NCBI GenBank assembly: GCA_964019165.1
Contig: OZ025268.1
Coordinates: 13,784,359-13,848,358, forward strand
DNA from: Mastigias papua
Taxonomy: Eukaryota; Cnidaria; Scyphozoa; Rhizostomeae; Mastigiidae
Direction: 5' to 3'
DNA: 64,000 nucleotides
Shown here piece after piece: positions 1 through 59,514 of this stretch (position 1 is its first letter; each line of letters opens with the position of its first letter). A program made the position numbers and the translations under genes. Under the pieces are notes generated by a model. The model searched no databases, was not told the origin of the DNA, and was given only the letters and a program-made list of their open reading frames with translations.

Positions 1-217
1 AATGATCATTTGCCTATTTTTCCAAAATTTCTCAATAATATAAAGTCAGATATAATTCGAAGAAAAACAACTATGTTTCTAATTTTGCAAGACATGTTTC
101 GGATTCATCATCCATCTTCAGTTGCTAAATCTGAGTTGAAATCATTAGAACACATAGAAGTATACACATTCGATAAAAGAACGATAAACCGTTATGAAGA
201 AAAACACGAAAGGAGAG
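1..217. other. Unassigned flank of Penelope-like fragment
   Basis: I see no supported gene here. The stretch lies downstream of the minus-strand Penelope-like endonuclease fragment and is probably its 3' region. A plus-strand open frame at 10-300 overlaps the endonuclease antisense and has no recognisable family. Confidence 0.4.
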
Positions 218-532
218 TTAGAAACTTAATGAGATATCAAAGTGCTGAACCTGTTTATTTAAAATGGGCTTCTCCCATGAAATGTGCAAAGCCTCTTTGA
301 TTTTAAGTTGATGATAGGTACTTGCTGTATCTATAACCGTGAAACAATTGTCACTGCAAGATTCCTTACATTTATCAGAACCCCTAAGATGTTTAAAGAT
401 GTTGGAGTTTTTGTCAGTATGTAAATGCTCACGCACTCGAGTGGACAAATGTCGGCTTGTCTCGCCAACGTAAACGGAATCACACCCCGCACAATTAAAC
501 TTATAAACCACATTAGAGCGGAGCGTTTTGGC
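218..532 (-). pseudogene. Penelope-like element GIY-YIG endonuclease fragment
   Basis: The minus strand encodes about 105 residues resembling the C-terminal GIY-YIG endonuclease of Penelope-like retroelements, which nicks target DNA during insertion. A Cys-rich start (VVYKFNCAGC) leads into VYVGETSR, which matches the YIG half of the motif, then RVREHL. The end reads KIKEALHISWEKPILNKQ, carrying the usual late Glu and Asn region, and a stop follows at 218. The frame stays open upstream to about 532 and then runs into an unrelated short repeat, so the reverse transcriptase is missing. It is a truncated 3' remnant rather than a working element. Family assignment is from remembered motifs; an intact endonuclease fold is likely but the element is dead. 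Confidence 0.8.
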
Positions 533-1160
533 CTATTTTACGGTTGTCAAATGATCTCTTTCCTATATTTTTCGTTGGACTTTTATTATTTGCCCATTTC
601 ACGGCTCATATAGATCATTTACCCATTTTACGGCTAAAGCTATCATTAGCCTATACAATGGCTGGAAAGAGCTCACTTGCCTATTTTACGTCGAGAGGTG
701 ATGTCCACAATGGCGCAAAGGCGTTGTCTAAGTTAAGTCATTACAGTAAACACGCTGTTGTTCATCGATGTTCCATTTAGAAAAATACCATTCGTTTTAT
801 CTAACGGCTGACAGTGAACGTAATAATATCCCGCCATTATTTTTTAATAGTAGCAATTCATATATAGTCGACCCCCGGGAATCCCTTGGTAGGAACCATA
901 GAAATAGTACTTCTATGGTAGGAACCAAGGAACGCTATATTACCTCAAGAGTCCAACAGGCCTAAGCCGCTACAGTCTAATTTGAATCTTGTATAGCCGC
1001 AAGAACACTGACTTAGAGCGCGAGAAATACATGTAAAGTAAACTTTATACATTTCTGGACGATTTTGGTGGAATCTATATGCACTTTATGCGTACATAGC
1101 GAGTTGCCCATTTTACGGCTCTGCATAAATTTGCCCATTTTCATTTGCCTATTTTCGGCG
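525..1160. repeat. Scattered TTTGCCYATTTTACGG motif
   Basis: A short motif close to TTTGCCCATTTTACGG recurs near 530, 591, 620, 683, 1105 and 1131, with a further relative at position 9. Spacing is irregular, so this is not a clean tandem array. The last copies end just before the probable KANSL2 5' UTR. The sequence between copies shows no gene. Confidence 0.6.
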
Positions 1161-1230
1161 CTCTGGGCCACCCTCATTCTAACCTGCTGTTGCTGCTGTT
1201 GAGCTTCGGTTAGATTTCGTTCACGCCAAA
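1160..1230 (+). promoter_or_regulatory. KANSL2: Probable KANSL2 promoter and 5' UTR
   Basis: A more GC-rich patch with CTG triplets leads straight to the first ATG at 1231, in the context CCAAAATGT. No TATA box is obvious. The placement rests on the short coding exon that follows, not on transcript data. Confidence 0.45.
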
Positions 1231-50069
<48,839 letters not shown>

Positions 50070-51235
50070 GTGAGTGTGAAAGTTGCTGGTACTTATGATG
50101 TTTGAGACAGGCTCATTGAAAACGTTTAGGGGACCAACTATAAATGGTTTAATGTGGGCTCCTGGTGACATCATTATAAACTTTACGTCGCCGAAGAATA
50201 ATTTTGTAGCTTCTGGAGCCCCTCTCAGGTTTGGGACCCCTCTGTGGTGGTACCCTGCCCCACCTGCTCCTCCTTTTACGATGCCTGGATTGAGCTGCTT
50301 GAAACTTCTGACCCCGTTTACACGGGATCGGATCCAAAACTATCCGGATAGATATAGGTACGGATAGGCCTTGCGTTTACACGGGACCATGTGTATCCGT
50401 ATCCTTTTGGATCTGCTATCCGAACACTTTTGGATCCACTTCCAAAAGTGGATACTTTTGGATCCGAATATTTTTAGATCCCGTGTACACGGGTGGATCG
50501 GATCCAAATGTGTACGGATAGGAAATGAGGTTGAAATTCTTGTGGAATTGGGGCAAAAGCAACATGGCATCAGTTTGGCGCTAAGATTCAGAGATAGGGA
50601 AGGTAAACACCATGGATGCATTTCGAAGTTTGAAAGTTGCTGTGAGAATTATGATGTCAATTTCATCTTACTTCTCTGCCTGTATGCAGTTAGCATGTTG
50701 TTTTTTCTCAACATGAATTACTTTCAACAGCAAAGCCTTCTCTTCCTCTGTCCACTTGAAAAACTTCGATTTATTTTCTGACTGAGACATTATATGCAGA
50801 ATTCAGGTGAGCACACAAGCACAAACAAGCAGGACAAAGACACTGGCGCCAAACTTCTCTTAAAACTTAAATGCGCCTGCGCGATGTTCTCAAATACAGA
50901 ACGGGTCCATATGGATCCGATCCCGTGTAAACGCAAACAGTTTTGGATCCGATCCCATGTAAACGCTATCACAAAAATGGATCGGATCCGAAAGTATCCG
51001 GATAGCTTTCGATCCGATCTCTATGCGATCCCGTGTAAACGGGGTCTCTGACTATGAAAGATCTATAATATACTTGTCGCAAAAGAAACTGCTTTATAAG
51101 TTTTTGTAGTTTATGAACGTAGACTGAGAGGATGTGTCATCTATGTGTATTGAAATGTCATACGTTGGAACTAACTTTCAAAGTATTTTGTCCACGCTAT
51201 ATGTGTATACTTTTGTATCCTAAAGCCAATTAAAT
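50070..51235 (+). other. KANSL2: Probable KANSL2 3' UTR
   Basis: I see no AATAAA within the first 240 bp after the stop. A possible weak signal, AATTAAATG, lies at about 51228, beyond the MITE at 50310-51046. If it is used, the MITE is part of the 3' UTR. This extent is an inference. Confidence 0.35.
50310..51046. mobile_element. MITE with GACCCCGTTTACACGGGATC ends
   Basis: 737 bp with inverted ends GACCCCGTTTACACGGGATC and GATCCCGTGTAAACGGGGTC. Internal words GGATCGGATCC and ATCCGGATAG recur in both orientations, so the subterminal zones are also self-complementary. No coding potential. Confidence 0.85.
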
Positions 51236-52528
51236 GTAATCTTAAACGTTTTCCTTTGGGGGGGGGGGGGGTCGCTTTATAAGGAACCTATATGTAGAAG
51301 TCTAAAAAATCTAACTAACTTGTACTACTAGTGAAAAACTTATTTAGAAGCATTTCCAATTCGAATAATTATATCACTGCAAATAATCAATAATTGAGTA
51401 GCCAATTTTGCATGAATGGTTCTAGCCCTTGTAACACGTGATTCATAAACGAGTTTGCATTGAAATTTGCAGTTTCTGTAGTGCCCTGTCTCCGCACTGA
51501 TCATTTACAGTGTTTATAGCGCTAGCTCTGCAGTTAAACTTAAGAAGCTATTATTTTAGTACTAGAATTTGATCAGAAGAGACCTAAAATAAGGAAATTT
51601 TCCAACTACGCCTTATTACATGTGAAAAACTTGTATATGTCAGTGTTTTTCGAGTACGCCAAAGTGTAAATTCAAGATTTTCGAAAAAAGCACCTCTGGA
51701 ATAATGTTATCAATTTTGAAATGTACTGTTATTCCCCCCAAATTTTATTATATTTCATCCTAACTGGCTCAATATCTGAATTATTACTACTTGTTAGTAT
51801 GCAAGAGCCCCAAGCAATCTATAATAGTATTGCAATATGCATTTAGAACCACAGCAGCTTTTGCAAATCATTTAAGTTATTCGTCCTTTCATACTAAAAT
51901 ATACATGAAACTTACCTAAGTTCCAATGGACTACGCCTTCTGCAAGGGCTGTTAAAATAATTTAATTCTACTGTATATAATAAAGCTGCGTTGCTGACAT
52001 GTTATTTTTAGTGAAGGATGATTTAAATAATCCAGCTAGGCTCTCGCATGGCCCTTTAAAGAAGCATTGGTTTATTTTTTTAATTTGAAATATATCTTCC
52101 TCATTTGCTACAGGGAATATATTTTATCTGAAAAAAGTCAAGATCTTTAGCTGTGCTTTCTTTGCAAAACAATGCAAGGTCTTAGCTATTGTGGTTCTTG
52201 AATAAATGGATTCAGAATATTTCATCCTAATTCAAGATGGAATAATTCTTCCCAAAAGGCTCCTGAAAATAAAAGTACGTAAGTTGCATGTTGGCACTCT
52301 ATTCAAAAGCACTGACACTGCTCCGAATGACCAAAAGTTGAAGCTGCAAGGTGTAAGATGAGAAAGTCCAACCACAGAATTAGGTTGTTAACTTATTTGA
52401 TTTTAGGAAATTATCATAGCATATTCATGTATTAGTTTTCAGCAGAAATATTATAAACAAACTTGTGGTTCAATTTAGATCGAAGGAAACATAAACATTG
52501 ATTGTACGATTTGTGGAGTTTTATGGGC
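51236..52528. other. Intergenic sequence, nothing recognised
   Basis: A G homopolymer lies at about 51259-51270. Otherwise I see nothing to report. Confidence 0.4.
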
Positions 52529-52929
52529 TACTCTTAATAAACGGGGGGTCATAATAGTAGGGGGGTCGGAAAATTTTCGAAAATTTAATACACGGGGGTC
52601 TTATTAAACGGGGAGTCGGAATGTCGAAAAAATGTCAAAATCTCTACAAAGCACAATTCCATAGAGGATATCTTTTCAAAACCCCAAGAATAAGAAATAT
52701 AAGCCAAATACAGCATGAAAATCTATATATATATATACTGTAAGCATAAAAATATCTCTGATCGGAGCACACAAAGACAAACAATTTGTAAAAGTTGAAG
52801 AATAAAGGACAAACTCATCTGTCAAATACTTGAAAATTAATAAATGGGGGTCCTAATAGGGTCCGGGGGGTCGGAAAAAGTCGAAAAATTAATAAGCGTC
52901 CCGGGACGTTTATTAGGAACCTAAGAATA
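52529..52929. mobile_element. MITE related to 7336-7842
   Basis: The left end is TACTCTTAATAAACGGGG and the right end read inward is TATTCTTAGGTTCCTAATAA. Inside, GGGGTCGGAAAA-type blocks recur, matching the CCCC-rich blocks of the copy at 7336. No coding potential. Confidence 0.65.
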
Positions 52930-53548
52930 AACCTGAAAACACGAAACCGCTGTCGTAGTTCAGCATATTTTTGACACAATGTTGTCAAAACATTCACAAA
53001 TCTCTTGTCTTCTTTATTGGTTATTTTGTTGGTTTTTTAATTTCATTGGCCTATAAACCCTGATAAGAAAAGTGCGAGCTGTACTAAACCACTGGCAAAT
53101 CTTCTCGATTTTCGATCCTTTGTTAAATGCTGTTGGTTGTTTCAACCAAACTGCGTCTACACTTCGTGACTTCCGGTTACTTGATTTTTTAATTGCGTCA
53201 TGAACATCTTCCTTCTGCCTACCAGTGCATATTTTGCTTCGTCTCAAATTATCCAATGTGCTTTATCATTATCTTGCTGTATCATTATGATGTCTTCCCT
53301 ACTTTATCAGAGATCACAGAGCCTGTTGCATATAACAGTTGGTTGATTCCATTGAGTGACTTGCATGGCATATTGTGTTCTAATATTGAATTACTTTCCT
53401 TTAATTAACCTTTTCAATTTTTTGGTACGGGACAGTTTAGGTAAGGGTAGTCTATCCTTTGCATCGATATTTTCAAGATCCCTAGAACCTTTTAGAAGGA
53501 AAGCATCCCTAGAACTCCTTAGAACTCCTGATAGATCCTTACCTTTCA
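52930..53548. other. Intergenic sequence, nothing recognised
   Basis: Short frames at 53014, 53193 and 53356 show no family. Confidence 0.4.
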
Positions 53549-53752
53549 AGGGGCTGTTCAATAATTACGCCACGCTAAATTTGGGTTTTTAGAACCACCC
53601 ACCCCCCTCGTCACACTTCGTCACTGTTTCATGTGAGATCCCCTTTGCTTGACGTCACTCTAGGCAGAGAGAACCCCCCCCCTCTTAACAAAATTCCAGT
53701 ACATATGCAATACATGAAAAATTAGAGTAATGCAAGTTTTCTTTTGAATATA

Positions 53753-53930
53753 CAGTCAATCTTGCATAATTCGGATCGGTTTTATCCGGATTTTTGTATA
53801 TTCCGGACAGAATTGCTAAGTCCAATTAGTTTCTGATTAAAGTGCAACACTGAAAAAGTTTCTACGTAATCCGGATTTTCTGTAATCTAGACAGAATCAG
53901 CCAGTCCCGAATTATGCGAAGTTTTGACTG
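53753..53930. mobile_element. Pogo/Tigger-type MITE with TA duplication
   Basis: 178 bp with ends CAGTCAATCTTGCATAATTC and CAGTCAAAACTTCGCATAAT (right end read inward), flanked by TA at 53751 and 53931. These ends are typical of pogo/Tigger elements. Non-coding. Confidence 0.8.
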
Positions 53931-54017
53931 TATAACAAATTAACAAAATGTAAATATCAAGTCAATTAAGTCAGCTTCTTCGGTTTAGATAAAGTTGATC
54001 AATCACTTGTCCCGATT

Positions 54018-54330
54018 GGTGGGATAGTTATCCCTTGCCTCGTATCGATGACGCCCTCAATGCTCTATCTTGTTCTAAGTATTTTAGCACACTAGACCTC
54101 CATTCAGGCTATCATCAAGTTGCTATGGATTCTGACTCCATAGAGAAGACTGCTTTTATTTCACATGCAGGTCTATATGAATACAACGTAATGAGCTTTG
54201 GGTTAACGAACGCGCCTCCAACTTTCCAACGACTTATGCAACGCGTATTACACAGCCTCGATTGGAATATCTGTTTAGTCTATATTGATGACGTCATAAT
54301 TTTTTTCAGAAACCTTTCAAGAGCATTTAT
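54018..54330 (+). pseudogene. Gypsy-2 reverse transcriptase, palm
   Basis: YPLPRIDDALNALSCSKYFS, LDLHSGYHQVAMDSDSIEKT and MSFGLTNAPPTFQRLMQRVL are RT blocks 2 to 4. The catalytic box LVYIDDVIIF is at 54277-54306. A T-run at about 54301 shifts the frame. The element begins abruptly at about 54018, just before block 2. Confidence 0.88.
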
Positions 54331-54786
54331 CTCGTTTGGCTACTGTATTGGATCGTTTGCGGGAGGCCAACCTCAAGCTTCAGCCATCTAAATGTCATTT
54401 TGCGCGATCTTCTGTTAATTTTCTGGGGTTTGTCGTTTCATCGGAAGGACTTCTTCCAGATCCAAGTAAACTTAATGCCGTAGAAACATTTCCGGTACCG
54501 TCTTCCGTCAAAGATGTCCGCAGCTTTTTAGGCCTATGTAACTATTATCGTCGCTTCATTAAAGATTTTGCTAAAATTGCTTCTCCGCTTAATCGCTTAA
54601 CTCGTAAATCCGTTCCATTTGTTTGGGATCCATCTTATGAAGCTGCATTCCAAGACCTAAAAGCTCGTCTTTGTTCATCACCCATTCTCGCATACGCAGA
54701 TTTCTCTCAAGCCTTCCATCTTCATACCGATGCTAGCCAGTATGCCATAGGATACGTATTAGGCCAGCATATTAACGGTTGTGAGC
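54331..54786 (+). pseudogene. Gypsy-2 RT thumb and start of RNase H
   Basis: After the shift, the frame encodes RLREANLKLQPSKCHFARSS, then DVRSFLGLCNYYRRFIKDFA and the RNase H start FHLHTDASQYAIGYVLGQ. It ends at about GCERVI, where an internal deletion removes the rest of RNase H. Confidence 0.88.
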
Positions 54787-56202
54787 GCGTCATTACTTCT
54801 TTCAATTGATTCTTATTATCTCGATGAAAATGGTATTTTGTGTCATCTCTGGAGTGCAGGAAAGCGTAGACAACACTCTCTCCGCTCTCAAGTGGTTATT
54901 CCTGCTTCGCTACGTCACGATATTTTGATTTCTTGTCACGACGATCCATCTGCTGGGCATCTTGGTCACATTAAGACTTATGAAAAGGTCCGTCAGCGTT
55001 ATTACTGGGATGGAATGTGTAAAGATATCGAGCACTGGTGCCGTACTTGCATTGATTGTGCAATGAGAAAGCATCCTCATAATCACCATAAAGCGCCATT
55101 GCTTCCACTTCCCGTCCAAGATCCTTTCGATCACCTTGCTATACTCATCTTAGGTCCCACTGCCTACTACACATGATGGTAATTGATATATTCTCGTCTT
55201 CTCAGATTATTACACGCGTTGGCCCAAAGCTTACGCTCTCCCATCCATCGAAGCATCTCGTATCTCAGTATCTCGTATCTCGTATCTCAGTTGCTTGTTG
55301 ACGAAATTTTAGCTTGGCATAGCGCACCACATACTTTGTTGTCTGATCGTGGTCCGAATTTCCTATCGTCTGTTGTCCAATCTGTATGCCAAATCATGAA
55401 CACTCGCCGTCTGCATACTACAGCATATCATCCTCAAACCGATGGCTTAGTAGAGCGTTTCAATGCTACGTTATGTGAAGGCCTTAGCATGTGTGTCAGT
55501 ACACACCAGAAAGATTGGGAAAAACACCGTCCTCTCGTCCTTTTTGCTTATCGTGTTTCGCCTAACGCCACTACCGGTGAATCACCCTTTTGCCTTCTCT
55601 ATGGCCATGAACCACGCCTTCCGTTAGATGCGACTCTGTTGTTGCCCGATTCCAATGTTTCTAGCTCTGTTGCAGAATTACGTGCTCGCATCGTTTCAAA
55701 TCTTGAGGAATCGCAGGCGATTGTCGAATCAAACACCCAGCTTGCCCAGCAACGCATGAAGCTGCAATACGACAAACACACTACTCCTGTTACGTTCGAT
55801 ATCGGATCAAAAGTCTAGGTTTATACCCCTAAAACCCGGAGAGGCTTGTCCAAGAAAGTTGCTCACAATTATCATGGGCCTTATCGCGTTACAGCAAAGT
55901 TATCGCCAGTGCATTTTAAGCTTCGTACGATGGATAATCGTCCTGTGTCAGTGCCCGTCCATGCTAATGGTATGAAACCTTATTTTGATCCGTCGGATCG
56001 GCCAGTTTGTGCCCCTTCTCTCATTGAAACTTCGCCTGATTTAGCAGCTTCTGATTTCCCACCAGAGAGCTTCGACAGTCCGGCGACGTCTACTACAGTC
56101 ATGCTGACACTCAGATTGAGTCAACGACGAATGATGGTACTGATTTGCCTATCACACGGCCTGAAGACACTTTCACCAGCTGAAATTATACCTGTTCCCT
56201 AG
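54787..56202 (+). pseudogene. Gypsy-2 integrase
   Basis: The N-terminal zinc domain is present (GHLGHIKTYEKVRQRYYWDG, then WCRTCIDC). The core keeps SDRGPNFLSSVVQSVC and AYHPQTDGLVERFNA, which hold the second Asp and the Glu. The segment LAILILGP has Leu where the first catalytic Asp is expected, and stops follow at 55174. Sequence equal to part of the core is missing before 55183. A third frame (55846-56202) carries the C-terminal domain (KKVAHNYHGPYRVTAKL). The integrase is inactive. Confidence 0.85.
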
Positions 56203-56240
56203 CATCAAGCCAGGAGGCTTGCGTCTGAAGAAGGGGGTTA

Positions 56241-56702
56241 TGTTATAGCAACACGCCCTAGCAACAACGCAACAGGGACGAAAGAAGAGCTGGCGTTATG
56301 CTTACGTCAAATGTGACTTCATGAACAAGAACTTTTTATTTCCATATTTGGATTATTTATTTTTAAAGGTAGATTGCAAAATATATATATGTAGTAGCAG
56401 TAACTAAGGCAGTAGTCGACTCTGTTTTGTCGAGACGAAGATGAAGACGAATCAAGCCGAAGTATTGAAGAGCCGAGCTTGACGAAGAACTTCTAGGTTA
56501 GAATTTTAGTTTAGGATTTTATGTACAATTGCCGTACCGTTGTTTCAAGTTTAGAGACAAGCATTTTGCTGTTATAAAGCCGAGTTTTTTTTTGAGTGAA
56601 GTCTACTGAAAGCCTTGCCGAGTTTCAAGGTCGTAAGTTTATATTGTTGTTCCTAATTCTTTTGCGATTTTGTATAGAGACGAACTCACGCGTTATATCA
56701 CA
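56241..56702 (+). repeat. Gypsy-2 3' LTR
   Basis: 462 bp from TGTTATAGCA to TATATCACA, with TG and CA ends. It is preceded by the purine tract GAAGAAGGGGG. No matching 5' copy lies in the window. Confidence 0.7.
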
Positions 56703-56736
56703 TGACAGACTGTGATTTAACAATATCAATATTGTA

Positions 56737-56985
56737 GGGTGAGTGGCCAAGCGGTTCAGCTGGCTTCCATTAGCTAGCTGAAGTTAAGCTTGCCTGTGCT
56801 AGGTCAGCAACTAGATGGGCGACTATCCAGATAAACGACCAAAGCAACCCACTCCACCGTCCTTCGGAAGCGACGTTAAACTAGGGGTCCCATGCCTGGA
56901 TGCGGCATGCACAGTAGGCCTAACTTAGCTGAAAATGCTAGATATAACAGCCTACTCAAAATAAAGTAAACAACAACAACAAATA
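56737..56985 (+). mobile_element. tRNA-like SINE with (AAC)n tail
   Basis: The start GGGTGAGTGGCCAAGCGGTT resembles the 5' end of tRNA-Leu/Ser, with a good A box at 56744-56755. The B box (about AGGTCAGCAAC) is degenerate. A GGAAGCGACGTTAAACTAGG core follows, and the 3' end is AAATAAAGTAAAC plus AAC repeats. A core with GACGTTAAA occurs in several marine-invertebrate SINEs. It is not a functional tRNA gene. Confidence 0.7.
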
Positions 56986-57457
56986 TCATTAAGGACGGGG
57001 GTTCCACTTTTGGGAACAACCTCTGGAGTCTGACTCGTCTTCTTTACATGACATAAAAACGGAAAACAACGTCTTTATTGACAAATCCAAATAAAACTTT
57101 ATTTCAAATTTTTTTGTACCGTGACGCCACGGATTTGAAATAAGTATTACCCACCCCCCCCCCTCATTTACCGTCACGCTGCGTCACGAAAAACCTGAAG
57201 AACCAACCACCCCCTAGCGTGACGTAATTATTGAACGGCCCCCAAAGCAAACTTTTGTATACAGGATCGTTGTATCTGTTCATGCCAGCTAGGTTCTAAT
57301 ATAGGTATAAATGACATGCACGTGTCTCAATGTCAACATAAACTGCTCTCAGAAGTCGATTAGTAGCGAATGATTGACATATTGCCCTGTCTCCTCATTG
57401 TCAGTCCTATGGTAGTCGTGTGCTGCATGATGCAAGTATGTAAAAGCTCTACTTTAA

Positions 57458-58299
57458 AGGAAGAAACTGTCGCGGGAAGAAACTGTCGCGGAAATTAACT
57501 GTCGCGAGATAAATCTCGTGACTTTCGCGACAGTTTCTTACGCGAAAGATCGTTTTTGGCCCTTCCGCGACAGTTAATTCCCGCGACTTGTAAATTTTTC
57601 AGGGAAATTTCAACACAAATCTTGAATTTTTTAAAAATTGTGCGGTTCCGTCAGGTACAAAACACGAACTTCAAAGACAATTTTTGAAAGCAACATGTCT
57701 CTTTTATCGTGTCTGCATCCATCAGAGTTGCATTTCTAAACCAAAAATAATTGTAGAAATAATTGATAACGTATGACACACCATAGTGGCTTCCATTGGA
57801 GTAATAAAACGCACATCAGATTAAACACACATATTATAATAGAACTAGTTCAACGGCATTGATATCACTTTCTCTAATGTAGTCTGGACAAATAAGAAAA
57901 CCTGAGAAATAAGAAACGCCAAGCTGAAACTGGAGCCAAATCTACTTATAAAAAACCGTGTATCGTTGCAATTGTTTATCTGGTGATTTTAAAAGCTTCA
58001 GTTTTCTACCTAACAGACTCTCGTAAGCAAATTGTGATATCCTTTTTTGATTGCCAATATTCTTGTTTAAAGTATCAGTGAACTCACACATTTTTAATTG
58101 TCGTAAAGTTTTATTTTGTTTTGTTTAAGATTCGGCTTTCGTGGAAAGAAGAAACCAAAAAATGTTACTCATCCAGCAATTCGCGACAGTTAATTCCCGC
58201 AAAAATTAAATTTTCCAGCGTTCGCGACAGTTAATCCCCGCGACAGTTTACACACAAAGATTTCACATCATTCGCGACTTTTCGCGACAGTTTCTTCCT
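57458..58299. mobile_element. TTAA/TA-flanked MITE with GTCGCG repeats
   Basis: 842 bp between TTAA at 57454 and 58300, with ends AGGAAGAAACTGTCGCG. The word GTCGCG or its complement occurs about 11 times in the terminal 150 bp zones. If the inverted repeat is counted outward, ends become CTTTAAAGGAAGAAACTG with TA flanks. Non-coding. Related to the MITE at 9155-13766. Confidence 0.8.
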
Positions 58300-58394
58300 T
58301 TAAAGTAGATGAATTAGCCGTTCCACGTAATATAAGTGACATGTTGCTTGTATGTATTACATTCATAGTAAGGTGTCAAAAAGTACAAGAGCTC

Positions 58395-58850
58395 TTTTCA
58401 AGACTTATGGTTGCCAGAAAAGGGCTTCTCATCATGGGTTGCGAAAGCCAATGATGTTCGTTCTGCCAGATGCAAATTATGTGCCGAACCTTTCTGTCGC
58501 AAGTATGGGTGTGAAGGCGTTGGAAGCACACGCCAGAGGAGGAATGCATAGACAGCGACAACTTTGCATTGATTTGAGAGATGCCATATTAGTGCAGTTT
58601 GCAAAGTAAAATGAAATGCAACATGAAAGCACTAGTGATCCTCAGTCAAAATCCAACAAGACACAGCAAACACTTTTTGCAGCAGTAGAAAACCAACTGG
58701 CAAAACACGCTGAAGTGATGTGGGCAGTTGAGCTAGTGATGTACAAGCAGTCCTTTCGCTCTTGCGATAATAAGTCGAATTTGTTCTCAGCTACGCACTT
58801 TTTTATATGGATAATGTTTATAAGAATATCGAGGCTCAAAATCACATAAA
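58395..58850 (+). pseudogene. hAT-like transposase, BED finger part
   Basis: The first frame encodes WLPEKGFSSWVAKANDVRSA and RCKLCAEPF, giving the Cys pair of a BED-type zinc finger. A frameshift near 58488 moves to SVASMGVKALEAHARGGMHR, which holds the His pair. A stop at 58607 follows, then HAEVMWAVELVMYKQSFRSC and DNKSNLFSATH, the next conserved block. These are the N-terminus of a BED/hAT-like transposase. The protein resumes at 62985-63665 after two insertions. The frame is broken at least twice. Confidence 0.7.
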
Positions 58851-59514
58851 TTTAAGAATTATTTAGGAATAATCCAAGGCTCAAAGCTCACAATACTTAT
58901 ACTTTTTGTGTATTCGAGGTTTCTATATGACACAGCAGTGTTAGAATTTTATGCTACGTTTTGAAACTTATCCGTTCCGGGAGTCATTACAGTGGGATAA
59001 GTCTGAACAACTCTTCAGAAAATCCCAATAGGAACTTGAGTTGGTGCTTCCTATAGACTGCAGTATTCTTTCTGTGACTTTCCACGTTGATCAGTTTTTA
59101 GTGCGTATCATTATTTAACGTGCAGAGAACACGGAGGCAGAGAGGAGAAGATGTTGTTGACGGTACTCTGACTCTACTCTGACTAAACAGTACAGATAAC
59201 ATGAATATATGCATAAACACTGAACAAACCAAAATAAACACAAATTACGTTGAGGAAGGGTTAGGTTGTTGTTAGCCGATTAATGAATAGATTCATGGGT
59301 CGATGTTTGCGCGTGGAACAACAGAAGAGGAATGACCCGGTGTGTGATAACAGGAGTGACGTACGGTGATATTCGAGGTGTGTGATTCCAGAATGTGAAT
59401 GAATGAAAGAAGGAAAACTAGCATTGAATGAGAAATGGCCTAAATTACAATGTTTACGTTCACTACATGCCTATTACCGGCCGATGGCGCCTCTGAACAT
59501 TTTCGTTCTTTATT

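Larger units (their letters stand above)
54018..56702 (+). mobile_element. Ty3/Gypsy element, 5' truncated and internally deleted (Gypsy-2)
   Basis: Starts inside reverse transcriptase and keeps RT, part of RNase H, integrase and a 3' LTR. The 5' LTR, gag and protease are absent. It is a different family from Gypsy-1: the LTR and pol sequences do not resemble each other. Confidence 0.85.
53549..57243. mobile_element. TIR element hosting three nested insertions
   Basis: The left end AGGGGCTGTTCAATAATTAC and the right end read inward (GGGGGCCGTTCAATAATTAC) match. The match extends through CACGCTA and AACCACCCACCCCCC-type sequence. Between them lie a pogo-type MITE (53753-53930), a Gypsy element (54018-56702) and a SINE (56737-56985). 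The host element keeps perhaps 700 bp of its own and has no transposase. Confidence 0.75.

Noticed and set aside
10..300. 96-codon plus-strand frame at the window start
   Set aside because: It overlaps the Penelope-like endonuclease antisense, has no family resemblance and no splice support.
888..945. Apparent palindrome with two GGTAGGAACC words
   Set aside because: The words are direct repeats. Only short outer pieces pair, so it is not a real inverted repeat.
50371..50781. 136-codon plus-strand frame
   Set aside because: Begins in the self-complementary MITE. The opposite strand is also open there, as expected from palindromic sequence.
56737..56820. Functional tRNA-Leu or tRNA-Ser gene
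   Set aside because: The B box and acceptor pairing are degraded and an A-rich tail follows, so a SINE fits better.
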